Shown in pieces: positions 1-7,196 of a stretch of DNA of 64,000 bases (positions are counted from its first letter, which is position 1; the number at the start of each line of letters is the position of its first letter). Made by a program: the position numbers and the translations under genes. The notes below the pieces were generated by a model. The model saw only the letters and a list, made by a program, of their open reading frames with translations. It was not told the DNA's origin and searched no databases. The DNA is from Aliidiomarina sedimenti (lineage in GTDB: Bacteria; Pseudomonadota; Gammaproteobacteria; Enterobacterales; Alteromonadaceae), in the NCBI RefSeq assembly GCF_003986955.1, contig NZ_PIPN01000007.1:27586-91585 (forward strand). Reading direction: 5' to 3'.

Positions 1-121
1 ATAAAACTTCAGCAATGTCTGCCATGCCCATCGGGGCCCCAGGGTGACCAGAATTTGCTTGCTGAACCGCATCCATACTAAGGGCACGAATGGCATTGGC
101 GAGGTGACGACGTTGGGACAT
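1..121 (-). CDS. tkt: Transketolase, N-terminal fragment cut by window edge
   Basis: Only the first 40 codons are visible, because the gene runs off the left edge. Transketolase is a thiamine-diphosphate enzyme of the cytoplasmic pentose phosphate pathway that moves two-carbon ketol units between sugar phosphates. The visible N-terminus has the family pattern: an [17 protein letters not shown] helix followed by [11 protein letters not shown], the conserved loop near the cofactor site. The ATG at 119-121 is preceded by a strong AGGAG six bases away, which fixes the start. The gene is divergent from metK across 232 bp, as in the tkt/metK neighbourhood of other gammaproteobacteria. Its leader contains a GC-rich hairpin listed separately. 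Confidence 0.93.
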   Translation of the reverse strand, partial: MSQRRHLANAIRALSMDAVQQANSGHPGAPMGMADIAEVL

Positions 122-157
122 GGAACACTCCTGAGATTTAAGACTAGCATTTACTCC

Positions 158-184
158 ACCCGGGAAATGAACTTTTCCCCGGGT
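158..184 (-). promoter_or_regulatory. GC-rich hairpin in the tkt leader
   Basis: The arms ACCCGGGAAA and TTTCCCCGGGT fold into a stem with one bulged base and a short loop. On the minus strand the hairpin lies about 37 bases upstream of the tkt start codon, so it would be part of the tkt 5' untranslated region. No run of T follows it, so it does not look like an intrinsic terminator. A role in RNA stability or regulation is a guess. Confidence 0.4.
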
Positions 185-222
185 AGGTTACGTAAAGGGT
201 GTGCAGCAATGGCCTGCGCGCG

Positions 223-252
223 TATTGTCCACAATTCAGACCGCGCACGCAA
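223..252 (-). promoter_or_regulatory. Possible sigma-70 promoter for tkt
   Basis: Read on the minus strand, TTGCGT (247-252) and ACAATA (223-228) are 18 bases apart, and the implied transcript would include the leader hairpin and the tkt ribosome binding site. The match to consensus is only fair and rests on inspection alone. Confidence 0.3.
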
Positions 253-268
253 ATTTAGCATAGCGTTC

Positions 269-284
269 GGACTTATAGACGTCT
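269..284 (+). promoter_or_regulatory. MetJ operator (tandem met boxes) upstream of metK
   Basis: Bases 277-284 read AGACGTCT, a perfect copy of the 8-base met box bound by the MetJ repressor with S-adenosylmethionine as corepressor. The adjoining octamer 269-276 (GGACTTAT) matches five of eight positions in the same register, which suits the known tandem binding of MetJ dimers. The site lies 70 bp before the metK ATG. It implies that metK is repressed when SAM is plentiful. metJ itself is not in this window. Confidence 0.7.
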
Positions 285-353
285 AAAACTGGATTTCACC
301 GCTAAAAACGGCTACAGTAGCGCCGTTTCAAAATGAAGAGAGAATTACGAACT

Positions 354-1499
354 ATGGCACAACACCTGTTTACCTCTGAATCCGTTTCTGAAGGACATCC
401 TGATAAAATTGCTGATCAGATTTCTGACGCAGTGCTGGATGCGATTCTGCGCGATGATCCGAAAGCGCGTGTGGCCTGCGAAACCTATGTTAAAACCGGC
501 ATGGTTCTGGTCGGTGGTGAGATCAATACTCACGCATGGGTGGATGTTGAGAGCCTGGTTCGTAACACAGTCGAGAAAATTGGCTACACCCATTCAGATA
601 TGGGCTTTGATGCCGGTAGCTGTGCCGTCCTTAATGCGATTGGTAAGCAGTCTGCCGATATCAACCAGGGTGTTGACCGTGGCGCCCCGGAAGAACAGGG
701 TGCCGGCGATCAGGGCCTGATGTTTGGCTATGCATCGAATGAAACAGATGTACTTATGCCGGCTCCGATTACCTATGCCCATAAGCTGATGCAACGCCAG
801 GCCGACATGCGCCGTAGTGAGCTACCCTGGTTACGTCCGGATGCTAAAAGCCAGCTGACCTTTGTCTATGAAGACGGCAAACCAGTCGGCATCGATGCGG
901 TCGTACTGTCGACCCAGCATGCAGCCGAATACAGCCTGAAGGACGTTCAGGAAGCAGTGATGGAACATATCATCAAACCTGTTTTGCCAACGGAATGGGT
1001 CACTAAGCAAACCAAATTCCATATTAACCCAACCGGCAAGTTCGTGATTGGCGGGCCGATGGGCGATTGCGGCCTGACTGGCCGTAAAATTATTGTCGAT
1101 ACCTATGGTGGCATGGCTCGCCATGGCGGCGGTGCTTTCTCGGGTAAAGATCCGTCCAAAGTGGATCGCAGTGCGGCCTATGCCGCACGCTATGTCGCGA
1201 AAAATATTGTCGCGGCCGGTCTGGCAGCGCGCTGTGAAGTGCAGCTGTCGTACGCGATTGGTGTCGCCGAACCCACCTCTATCAGTATTGAAACCTTCGG
1301 CACCAGCCAGCATGATGAAGCGAGTCTTATCCGTGCTGTTCGCGAGCACTTTGATTTACGCCCTTACGGCCTGATTCAGATGCTTGATCTGGAACGTCCT
1401 ATCTATTTACAGACCGCTGCCTATGGTCACTTTGGTCGCGATGAGTTCCCCTGGGAACGTACCGACAAAGCGCCGTTGCTGCAGGATGCGGTTGCCTGA
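354..1499 (+). CDS. metK: S-adenosylmethionine synthetase
   Basis: MetK makes S-adenosylmethionine from methionine and ATP, the main methyl donor of the cell and the substrate of the methyltransferases nearby (RsmE, RsmA). The 381-residue protein has the expected length. It shows SVSEGHPDK near residues 10-18 (H15 and D17 are active-site residues), [12 protein letters not shown] from residue 116, and the glycine-rich GGGAFSGKD at 258-266. An in-frame ATG lies 21 bases upstream, but the family N-terminus [14 protein letters not shown] begins at 354, and GAGAG about ten bases before it can serve as the ribosome binding site. A MetJ operator lies upstream. rsmE follows after only three bases, so the two are probably cotranscribed. 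Confidence 0.98.
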   Translation: MAQHLFTSESVSEGHPDKIADQISDAVLDAILRDDPKARVACETYVKTGMVLVGGEINTHAWVDVESLVRNTVEKIGYTHSDMGFDAGSCAVLNAIGKQSADINQGVDRGAPEEQGAGDQGLMFGYASNETDVLMPAPITYAHKLMQRQADMRRSELPWLRPDAKSQLTFVYEDGKPVGIDAVVLSTQHAAEYSLKDVQEAVMEHIIKPVLPTEWVTKQTKFHINPTGKFVIGGPMGDCGLTGRKIIVDTYGGMARHGGGAFSGKDPSKVDRSAAYAARYVAKNIVAAGLAARCEVQLSYAIGVAEPTSISIETFGTSQHDEASLIRAVREHFDLRPYGLIQMLDLERPIYLQTAAYGHFGRDEFPWERTDKAPLLQDAVA

Positions 1500-1502
1500 C
1501 CG

Positions 1503-2231
1503 ATGCGTGTACCTCGAATTTACCACCCGCAGCCCCTGCGCTGCGGTGAACTCGTCGAACTGGAAGCAGATGCGGCCAACCATGTTGGCCGCGTTTTGCG
1601 TTTAGGTACAGGTGCTGAACTGGAGCTTTTTTGCGGTGACAATTGTCGTTACCAGGCGGTGATTGAAAGCGCCAGCAAAAAACATGTCAGCGCTAAGGTG
1701 CTGACGCAGGAGACGGCCGATGTCGAGTCGCCGCTGAAGATCCATCTTATTCAGGGTATCTCCCGCGGTGACCGCATGGACTTTACCTTGCAAAAATCGG
1801 TGGAGCTCGGCGTTGCCAGCATTACTCCAATTTTCACTGCCCGCTGCGGGGTTAAACTGCAGGGTGAAAGGCTCGATAAAAAGCTGCTGCAATGGCAGAA
1901 AATTGTCATTGCGGCGTGCGAGCAAAGTGGCCGGAATACAGTCCCCAGGGTCAACCCCGCGATCACCTTGCAACAGTACCTTGAGTCGGCTGAACGACCA
2001 CTTACCCTGACCCTGGAACCCAGCGCAGAGGAGTCATTGAAAAGTGCAACGATTCCGGATGAAGTGAGCTTACTGGTGGGGCCTGAAGGCGGGTTTTCAG
2101 CAGACGAAGTGGCGGCCACCCATCAGGCAAAATGCCTGCCAGTACGGCTCGGTCCGCGGGTATTGCGCACAGAAACTGCTGCCCTCGCGGCGCTGGCTGC
2201 GTTACAGGCAAATCACGGTGATCTGATTTAA
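1503..2231 (+). CDS. rsmE: 16S rRNA (uracil-1498-N3)-methyltransferase
   Basis: RsmE methylates N3 of U1498 in 16S rRNA of the 30S subunit, using S-adenosylmethionine. The 242-residue protein has a PUA-like N-terminal RNA-binding region (roughly residues 1-70) and a SPOUT-fold catalytic domain. Diagnostic motifs are LLVGPEGGFS at about 189-199 and LGPRVLRTETAALAAL at about 215-230, which form the knotted SAM site. The ATG lies three bases past the metK stop and has no strong ribosome binding site of its own, which suggests translation coupled to metK. gshB follows after 57 bp, as in E. coli. Confidence 0.96.
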   Translation: MRVPRIYHPQPLRCGELVELEADAANHVGRVLRLGTGAELELFCGDNCRYQAVIESASKKHVSAKVLTQETADVESPLKIHLIQGISRGDRMDFTLQKSVELGVASITPIFTARCGVKLQGERLDKKLLQWQKIVIAACEQSGRNTVPRVNPAITLQQYLESAERPLTLTLEPSAEESLKSATIPDEVSLLVGPEGGFSADEVAATHQAKCLPVRLGPRVLRTETAALAALAALQANHGDLI

Positions 2232-2288
2232 TCCCTCGTGCTACACTCGAGGTTCCTTTCTATCTTCTAATTTACAGCTGAGGTTGGC

Positions 2289-3239
2289 ATGAAAGTCGGC
2301 ATTATCATGGACCCTATTGAAACGGTCAAAACCTACAAAGACACCAGTTTCCGCCTGGCACTTGAGGCGCAGGCACGTGGTGATGATGTGCTGTATATGG
2401 AAATGAAAGATTTGTTCATTGACGGTGGCAACCCGATGGCGTTCGTTCGACCACTGACGGTGCGCGACCAGCACGAGGACTTTTACACCCTCGGCGATGG
2501 CTGTGATATTCATATGGGTGAACTGGATGTCATCCTGATGCGCAAAGACCCGCCCTTCGATACCGAGTTTATCTATGCCACCCATATTCTCGAGCTGGCT
2601 GAGCAGAGCGGCGCGAAAGTGGTCAACCGTCCACAAAGTTTACGCGACTGCAGTGAAAAACTGTTTACCGCCTGGTTCCCCGATGCCATCAGCGCAACCC
2701 TGGTAACCCGCGACTCTGACCGCATCCGTGAGTTTCACCAGACCCATAAAGACATTATTATAAAACCACTGGATGGGATGGGCGGCGCCTCGATTTTTCG
2801 CATTAAGGCAGACGGCAATAACCTTGGTGTTATTATCGAAACCTTAACCGCCCACGGCGAACGCTTCGCCATGGTGCAGGAATATCTGCCAGCGATTAAA
2901 GATGGCGACAAACGTATTCTTCTGATCAACGGCGAGGCGGTACCCTATTGCCTGGCACGGGTTCCTTCCGCCGGTGAAACCCGGGGTAACCTGGCTGCTG
3001 GTGGCAGTGGCCGTCCGCAACCACTCAGTGACAGCGACTGGGCGCTGGCACGGCGTATCGGCCCGACCCTGAAAGAAAAAGGCCTCTACCTGGTCGGCCT
3101 CGATGTGATTGGTGACCGTATTACCGAGATCAACGTAACCAGCCCAACCTGCATGCGCGAAATTGAAGATCATTACGACATTAATATTGCGAAAATGCTG
3201 TTCGATGCCATTGCCAGCGACATGCAGAGCAAAAATTAA
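2289..3239 (+). CDS. gshB: Glutathione synthetase
   Basis: GshB joins gamma-glutamylcysteine and glycine with ATP to give glutathione, the second step of the pathway, in the cytoplasm. The protein has 316 residues, the usual family length. It opens with the pre-ATP-grasp segment KVGIIMDPIETVKTYKDTSF and continues with an ATP-grasp fold. KPLDGMGGASIFRI is the nucleotide-binding loop and EINVTSPTCMREI the metal/substrate segment near the end. GAGG lies six bases before the ATG. The partner gshA is not in this window. A CCTCG/CGAGG hairpin in the gap before the gene is too weak to call a terminator. Confidence 0.97.
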   Translation: MKVGIIMDPIETVKTYKDTSFRLALEAQARGDDVLYMEMKDLFIDGGNPMAFVRPLTVRDQHEDFYTLGDGCDIHMGELDVILMRKDPPFDTEFIYATHILELAEQSGAKVVNRPQSLRDCSEKLFTAWFPDAISATLVTRDSDRIREFHQTHKDIIIKPLDGMGGASIFRIKADGNNLGVIIETLTAHGERFAMVQEYLPAIKDGDKRILLINGEAVPYCLARVPSAGETRGNLAAGGSGRPQPLSDSDWALARRIGPTLKEKGLYLVGLDVIGDRITEINVTSPTCMREIEDHYDINIAKMLFDAIASDMQSKN

Positions 3240-3270
3240 ACGCTAATAGCCAGCGTACTTTACACAGCGC

Positions 3271-3309
3271 GGGGGCTGAACAGGGTTTAAAAAGAGGACC
3301 ACAGCCCCC
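3271..3309. repeat. GC-rich inverted repeat upstream of yqgE
   Basis: GGGGGCTG (3271-3278) and CAGCCCCC (3302-3309) are perfect 8-base inverted arms around a 23-base purine-rich spacer, in the 106 bp between gshB and yqgE. No T-run follows on either strand, so it is not a standard intrinsic terminator. It could act as a leader structure or a protein site for yqgE-ruvX. Confidence 0.45.
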
Positions 3310-3345
3310 ATAGTAATAGAGTGTTTTACGGTGAGGTAGTCGTGT

Positions 3346-3903
3346 ATGGAAAGCTTACAGAATCATTTTTTGATAGCGATGCCGGATCTCGATGACCCGT
3401 TTTTTGAACGGACAGTCACCTATATTTGCGAGCATAATGAAGACGGGGCGATGGGGCTGATAGTGAATCAGCCGGCTGAAATGAGCGTCTCTAAATTACT
3501 CGAACAGATCGAAATTCAGGTGCCAGGAGAGAATATTCTTGAACGCTCGCTGGTCTATTCCGGCGGCCCGGTTGGTACTGACCGTGGGTTTGTGATCCAC
3601 GCGCCGCAGGACACCTGGCGCAGCAGTCTGCAGTTAAGCGATGAGATTATGGTCACCACCTCGAAGGATATTTTACAGGCCTTTGGTTCTGCCGACGCAC
3701 CCGATAAATTTTTGCTTACCCTTGGTTATGCAGGCTGGGACGCAGGGCAACTGGAGCAGGAACTGGCCAGTAACCACTGGCTAACCATCCCGGCTGACGC
3801 CAGTATCCTGTTCGAAACGCCAAGTTCTGAACGCTGGCAGAAAGCAGCAGAGAAGCTTGGTATTGATATCTGGCAACTCGCCCCCGGTTCAGGACACGCC
3901 TGA
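3346..3903 (+). CDS. yqgE: YqgE/AlgH family protein (UPF0301)
   Basis: This 185-residue protein belongs to the YqgE/AlgH family, a compact cytoplasmic fold whose biochemical role is not settled (AlgH has been linked to alginate regulation in Pseudomonas). Family features are the start [29 protein letters not shown] (written here only as landmarks [11 protein letters not shown] and FERTVTYIC), [11 protein letters not shown], and YSGGPV. GAGGTAG about eight bases before the ATG supports the start. The stop overlaps the ruvX start (TGATG), so the pair is translationally coupled. The order gshB-yqgE-ruvX is conserved in gammaproteobacteria. Confidence 0.93.
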   Translation: MESLQNHFLIAMPDLDDPFFERTVTYICEHNEDGAMGLIVNQPAEMSVSKLLEQIEIQVPGENILERSLVYSGGPVGTDRGFVIHAPQDTWRSSLQLSDEIMVTTSKDILQAFGSADAPDKFLLTLGYAGWDAGQLEQELASNHWLTIPADASILFETPSSERWQKAAEKLGIDIWQLAPGSGHA

Positions 3904-4310
3904 TGGCAAGCTACCTCGCTTTCGATTACGGGACAGGTAATATTGGAGTCGCCGTGGGTCAGTCAGTGACGGCGACGGCCACCCCGTTAAAAGCACTAAA
4001 AGCGAATGATGGGATCCCCAATTGGGAGCAGCTCGAGCGTTTACTTAAAGAATGGCAACCCGATGTCTGTGTGGTAGGGTTACCGCTTAATATGGATGGC
4101 AGCGAACAACCGATCACGGTTCGTGCACGAAAATTCGCCAATCGCTTACATGGCCGCTTTGGCGTGAAAGTTGAACTGCAGGACGAACGATTAACCACAG
4201 TCAGTGCAAAAGAATTGCTATTTGCAGAGGGTGGTTATCGTAATTTGGATAAGGACAGCATTGACAGCGCGTCAGCTTGCCTTATTCTACAAGACTATTT
4301 TCAACGCTGA
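3903..4310 (+). CDS. ruvX: Putative pre-16S rRNA nuclease / RuvX (YqgF)
   Basis: RuvX/YqgF has an RNase H-like fold. It is proposed to take part in 16S rRNA 5' maturation and, in older annotation, to resolve Holliday junctions. The 135-residue protein begins [15 protein letters not shown], with the catalytic Asp in FDYG, followed by [20 protein letters not shown] and the C-terminal acidic motif [12 protein letters not shown]. The usual FDFG is FDYG here, a mild variation. Its ATG overlaps the yqgE stop by one base. A separate promoter appears to start the next unit at about 4.36 kb. Confidence 0.93.
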   Translation: MASYLAFDYGTGNIGVAVGQSVTATATPLKALKANDGIPNWEQLERLLKEWQPDVCVVGLPLNMDGSEQPITVRARKFANRLHGRFGVKVELQDERLTTVSAKELLFAEGGYRNLDKDSIDSASACLILQDYFQR

Positions 4311-4333
4311 CGGCAGCGACTGGGAATCTTTAC

Positions 4334-4362
4334 TTGGCTAAAGGTTCTCTTTTCGATATATT
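4334..4362 (+). promoter_or_regulatory. Predicted sigma-70 promoter before the 96-residue gene
   Basis: TTGGCT (4334-4339) and TATATT (4357-4362) are 17 bases apart, matching consensus at four and five of six positions. Transcription would begin near 4369 and cover the small unknown gene and the transglutaminase-like gene. Confidence 0.5.
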
Positions 4363-4403
4363 TACGTCTCGTTAATTCCTTCTCGTATTTTGAGGGCAAC
4401 GCC

Positions 4404-4694
4404 TTGTTCGGAAAAGAAGACCCATTTACAGTCACCGGTAACACCATTTCACTCACTGACGATAACAAGTCATTGTTGCTGGTTACTCCTGCTCGCTATG
4501 ACAATATTCTGGTCAGCCGCTACGGCGTCGAGCTAACGGACCTTGAGCCTGTGCGTCGTGCTAACGTCAAGAACGTGGTATTAAGCGAATTATTTAAACG
4601 CGATAAAACCTTTTTCTTTATTCGTGCCGGCGGCGTCGAGTACCAAATCGACCTGAAGTACGTAGCCAGCCCGATTTCCGAAGTTAAATTCTGA
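4404..4694 (+). CDS. Unrecognised 96-residue protein, TTG start
   Basis: I do not recognise this protein. It is 96 residues long, has no signal peptide, transmembrane segment or cysteine, and is rich in alternating hydrophobic and polar residues (for example KSLLLVTPARYDNILVSRYG and RAGGVEYQIDLKYV), which suggests a small beta-rich soluble fold. The TTG start at 4404 has GAGGG six bases before it, and no in-frame ATG lies near the beginning. It has its own likely promoter and ends four bases before the transglutaminase-like gene, so the two probably form a unit. A role linked to that periplasmic protease is inference from position only. Confidence 0.7.
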   Translation: MFGKEDPFTVTGNTISLTDDNKSLLLVTPARYDNILVSRYGVELTDLEPVRRANVKNVVLSELFKRDKTFFFIRAGGVEYQIDLKYVASPISEVKF

Positions 4695-4698
4695 TCCG

Positions 4699-5652
4699 AT
4701 GTACGCTGACCGTTTGTTAACAAACGTCAGCCTGCTTTGCGCTCTGCTGCTGTGCCTCGTCTCAGCCAGCGCGAGCGCCGAACTTGAGTTCCAGCGCTAT
4801 GCTGACGACCAGGGACTGCAACTAAACTACCGTTTTTCCGACCATAACGGCACGCCGGTTGAACTCAACGTTCGCACCGAACGTCAGTCATTCATCGGCA
4901 CCCCAACCAATTTTCGTCCATTAAGCTCAGCGCGATTGCAGCGTGAAGTGCACCGCCAGTTGCTCGACTTTGCCCACCAACAGGGCTGGCATGATATCGA
5001 AATTCAACGCCAGGGTCAGTCGCTTCAGGTCATCGCCCATCAAGGCCCGGCCGAACAACAACGCGAGCGAATAAACGCAATCCAGGCGCACCAGCAAGAG
5101 GCCATGCAGCAGGTTCTGGCGCGTTATTATTACGCCTCCATACAGCTGCACGCGGGTCCTGACGGTTATACACCCGACCATCCCCGCATTGCCATTGAAT
5201 CGCAGGCGGCATTAACCCCCTTCAGCGATGCAGTGGCTGCACATCTGGAGCAAACGTCGGCGCGTGAAACCCTGCAGTTCTTGCTCCGCTGGCTGCAGCA
5301 AATTCCCTACGATGACATGAGCAACCGCTTGCAAAGCCCGGGTGCAGGGTTCATTACCCCCACCCGCTTACTCTATGAAAACCATGGCGACTGCGATAGC
5401 AAGGTGACCTTACTCGCTGCGCTCTTTGCCAACTTGCACCCTGAGGTCAACAGTCACATTGTTTACCTGCCGGGACATGCCGTCTTCGCGGTGGAACTTG
5501 AGCTGGAAGACGGCGATATCTCGGTTCCCTATGCAGGGCAGCGACTGGTCGTCGCCGACCCTACCGGGCCGGCAGCAATGAAAGTCGGCGAGGTCGCCCG
5601 CCACTACCGCAGCGCGTTGCACAGCGGTGCAGTGACGATTAAAGACTTCTGA
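4699..5652 (+). CDS. Exported transglutaminase-like cysteine protease family protein
   Basis: The 317-residue protein begins with a signal peptide (LLCALLLCLVSASASA, cleavage near residue 28). Its C-terminal half carries a transglutaminase-like papain-fold triad: C232 in HGDCDSKV, H260 in PGHAVFAV and D287 in VADPTGP. That pattern is typical of bacterial transglutaminase-like domains that hydrolyse or crosslink peptides in the periplasm. The middle region, about residues 110-200, is alpha-helical by appearance and unassigned. The stop directly abuts the stop of the convergent PhoH gene. The substrate cannot be told from sequence. Confidence 0.8.
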   Translation: MYADRLLTNVSLLCALLLCLVSASASAELEFQRYADDQGLQLNYRFSDHNGTPVELNVRTERQSFIGTPTNFRPLSSARLQREVHRQLLDFAHQQGWHDIEIQRQGQSLQVIAHQGPAEQQRERINAIQAHQQEAMQQVLARYYYASIQLHAGPDGYTPDHPRIAIESQAALTPFSDAVAAHLEQTSARETLQFLLRWLQQIPYDDMSNRLQSPGAGFITPTRLLYENHGDCDSKVTLLAALFANLHPEVNSHIVYLPGHAVFAVELELEDGDISVPYAGQRLVVADPTGPAAMKVGEVARHYRSALHSGAVTIKDF

Positions 5653-7035
5653 CTACAGGTTCTCTTCTGCATACTGCGCCAGACTACTGCGTACCACCCC
5701 ATTGAGGTTAACCGTGGCACTCCCATGGTAGTTTTTAAAACGCTCAACCAGGTAGGTAAGCCCGGAAGTTAAAGCCGTCAGGTAATAGCTGTCGATTTGC
5801 GCCAGGTTGCCGGAACAGATAATTTTGGTCCCTGCACCACAGCGGGTAATAATGGTTTTCAGCTGAGACGCAGTCAGGTTCTGAGCTTCATCCAAAATGA
5901 CGATGGCATTCTGGATACTGCGCCCACGCATGAAATTAATCGACTTAAACTGAATGTTGGCTTTTCTCATGGTGTAATCCAGGCTTGATTCGGCGTGTTC
6001 GTCGGACTTGTGCAGCACCTCAAGGCTGTCCGTAATGGCTGCCAGCCAGGGCGCCATTTTTTCTTCTTCGGTGCCCGGCAAAAAGCCTATCGACTCACCA
6101 ATTTCCGGGGTGCTACGGGTGACAATTATTTTTTCGTACATGCCCTTTTCAACCACCTGCTCGAGTGCAGTGGCGAGTGCCAGCAAGGTCTTACCACAGC
6201 CAGCCGGTCCGGTTAAAATGACCAGATCGATGGTCGGGTCAAGCAAGGCATTGAGCCCCATCGCCTGATAAATGTTCTTGGCTGAAATCCCCCAGGCCCG
6301 CTGACTCATCAGCCGTTCCCTGCTGAGATCCTGAATTTTGACCAGGGTCTCCGTATAGCTTTCAATCCGGGCCGCAAAGCTGTCGGTTTCGTCAATCAGA
6401 TATTCATTTGGGTACGCCCCCGGGAACAGATCACGAGGAATATAGTGGTAGGTGTCGCGACCGTCCTGTTCACTTTTAACATCCGTTACCTGACTCCAGA
6501 AGTCACCCGGAAACTGGTAAAACCCTTTGGCGAGGAATTTGATATCGTCAATCAGCTGATCGGTACGGTAGTCTTCAACCCGTTTCACCCCCGCCCCTTT
6601 TGCTTTAAGCCGCATGTTAATGTCTTTGGTGACCAGCACCACAGGCCCACTGCGTTGTTTTTGTAACTCCAGTGCTGTCTGAATAATGCGATGGTCGTTT
6701 TCATTCAACAGCATTTCCGACTCATTCTGGCGCAACTGGAAATCCGGGAAGATCGACAGGTGCCCCTGCGCCTGATGCTCACCACTGACCCGGGTTAAGG
6801 GGACGCCTGCGGTAATTTGCTCAGGTGTCGCTTCGTGCAGCGCATCTTCAAGTGCGCGAATGGCTACACGGGCATCGCGGCTGACATCTTTGTTGCGGTC
6901 TTTGATGTTATCCAGTTCTTCGAGAACAACCATCGGGATGATGACGTTGTGTTCCTGAAAGTTAAGAAAGGCAAGTGGCTCGTGCAGAAGGATGTTGGTA
7001 TCCAGTACATAGTGCTTGACGCCAGTTTCGGACAT
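5653..7035 (-). CDS. PIN domain plus PhoH-like ATPase
   Basis: This 460-residue protein joins an N-terminal PIN nuclease domain to a C-terminal PhoH ATPase, the architecture called PhoH2 or YlaK, for which RNA unwinding and cleavage has been reported in mycobacterial members. The PIN domain spans about residues 7-130, with the acidic site beginning at VLDTNILLHEP and EELD further on. The ATPase has Walker A LTGPAGCGKT with K282 and Walker B AIVILDEAQN. The ATG at 7033-7035 starts the family N-terminus MSETGVKHYVLDTN. It is convergent with the transglutaminase-like gene and divergent from rapA. Its physiological role is unknown. Confidence 0.93.
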   Translation of the reverse strand: MSETGVKHYVLDTNILLHEPLAFLNFQEHNVIIPMVVLEELDNIKDRNKDVSRDARVAIRALEDALHEATPEQITAGVPLTRVSGEHQAQGHLSIFPDFQLRQNESEMLLNENDHRIIQTALELQKQRSGPVVLVTKDINMRLKAKGAGVKRVEDYRTDQLIDDIKFLAKGFYQFPGDFWSQVTDVKSEQDGRDTYHYIPRDLFPGAYPNEYLIDETDSFAARIESYTETLVKIQDLSRERLMSQRAWGISAKNIYQAMGLNALLDPTIDLVILTGPAGCGKTLLALATALEQVVEKGMYEKIIVTRSTPEIGESIGFLPGTEEEKMAPWLAAITDSLEVLHKSDEHAESSLDYTMRKANIQFKSINFMRGRSIQNAIVILDEAQNLTASQLKTIITRCGAGTKIICSGNLAQIDSYYLTALTSGLTYLVERFKNYHGSATVNLNGVVRSSLAQYAEENL

Positions 7036-7196
7036 AGAACGTACCTCAAATGGGGCTGGTTGTTAATTTATTAGCATAGTTTAACCGGTGCTGGCTATGA
7101 GTTTTTACTAACATTTTTTTTACCCCAAGGCGGACGCTCCTTTGTTACCATAGCGGTCGGTTCCGTTCATTCGTTAAACGACAAAAAGGCATCCCT

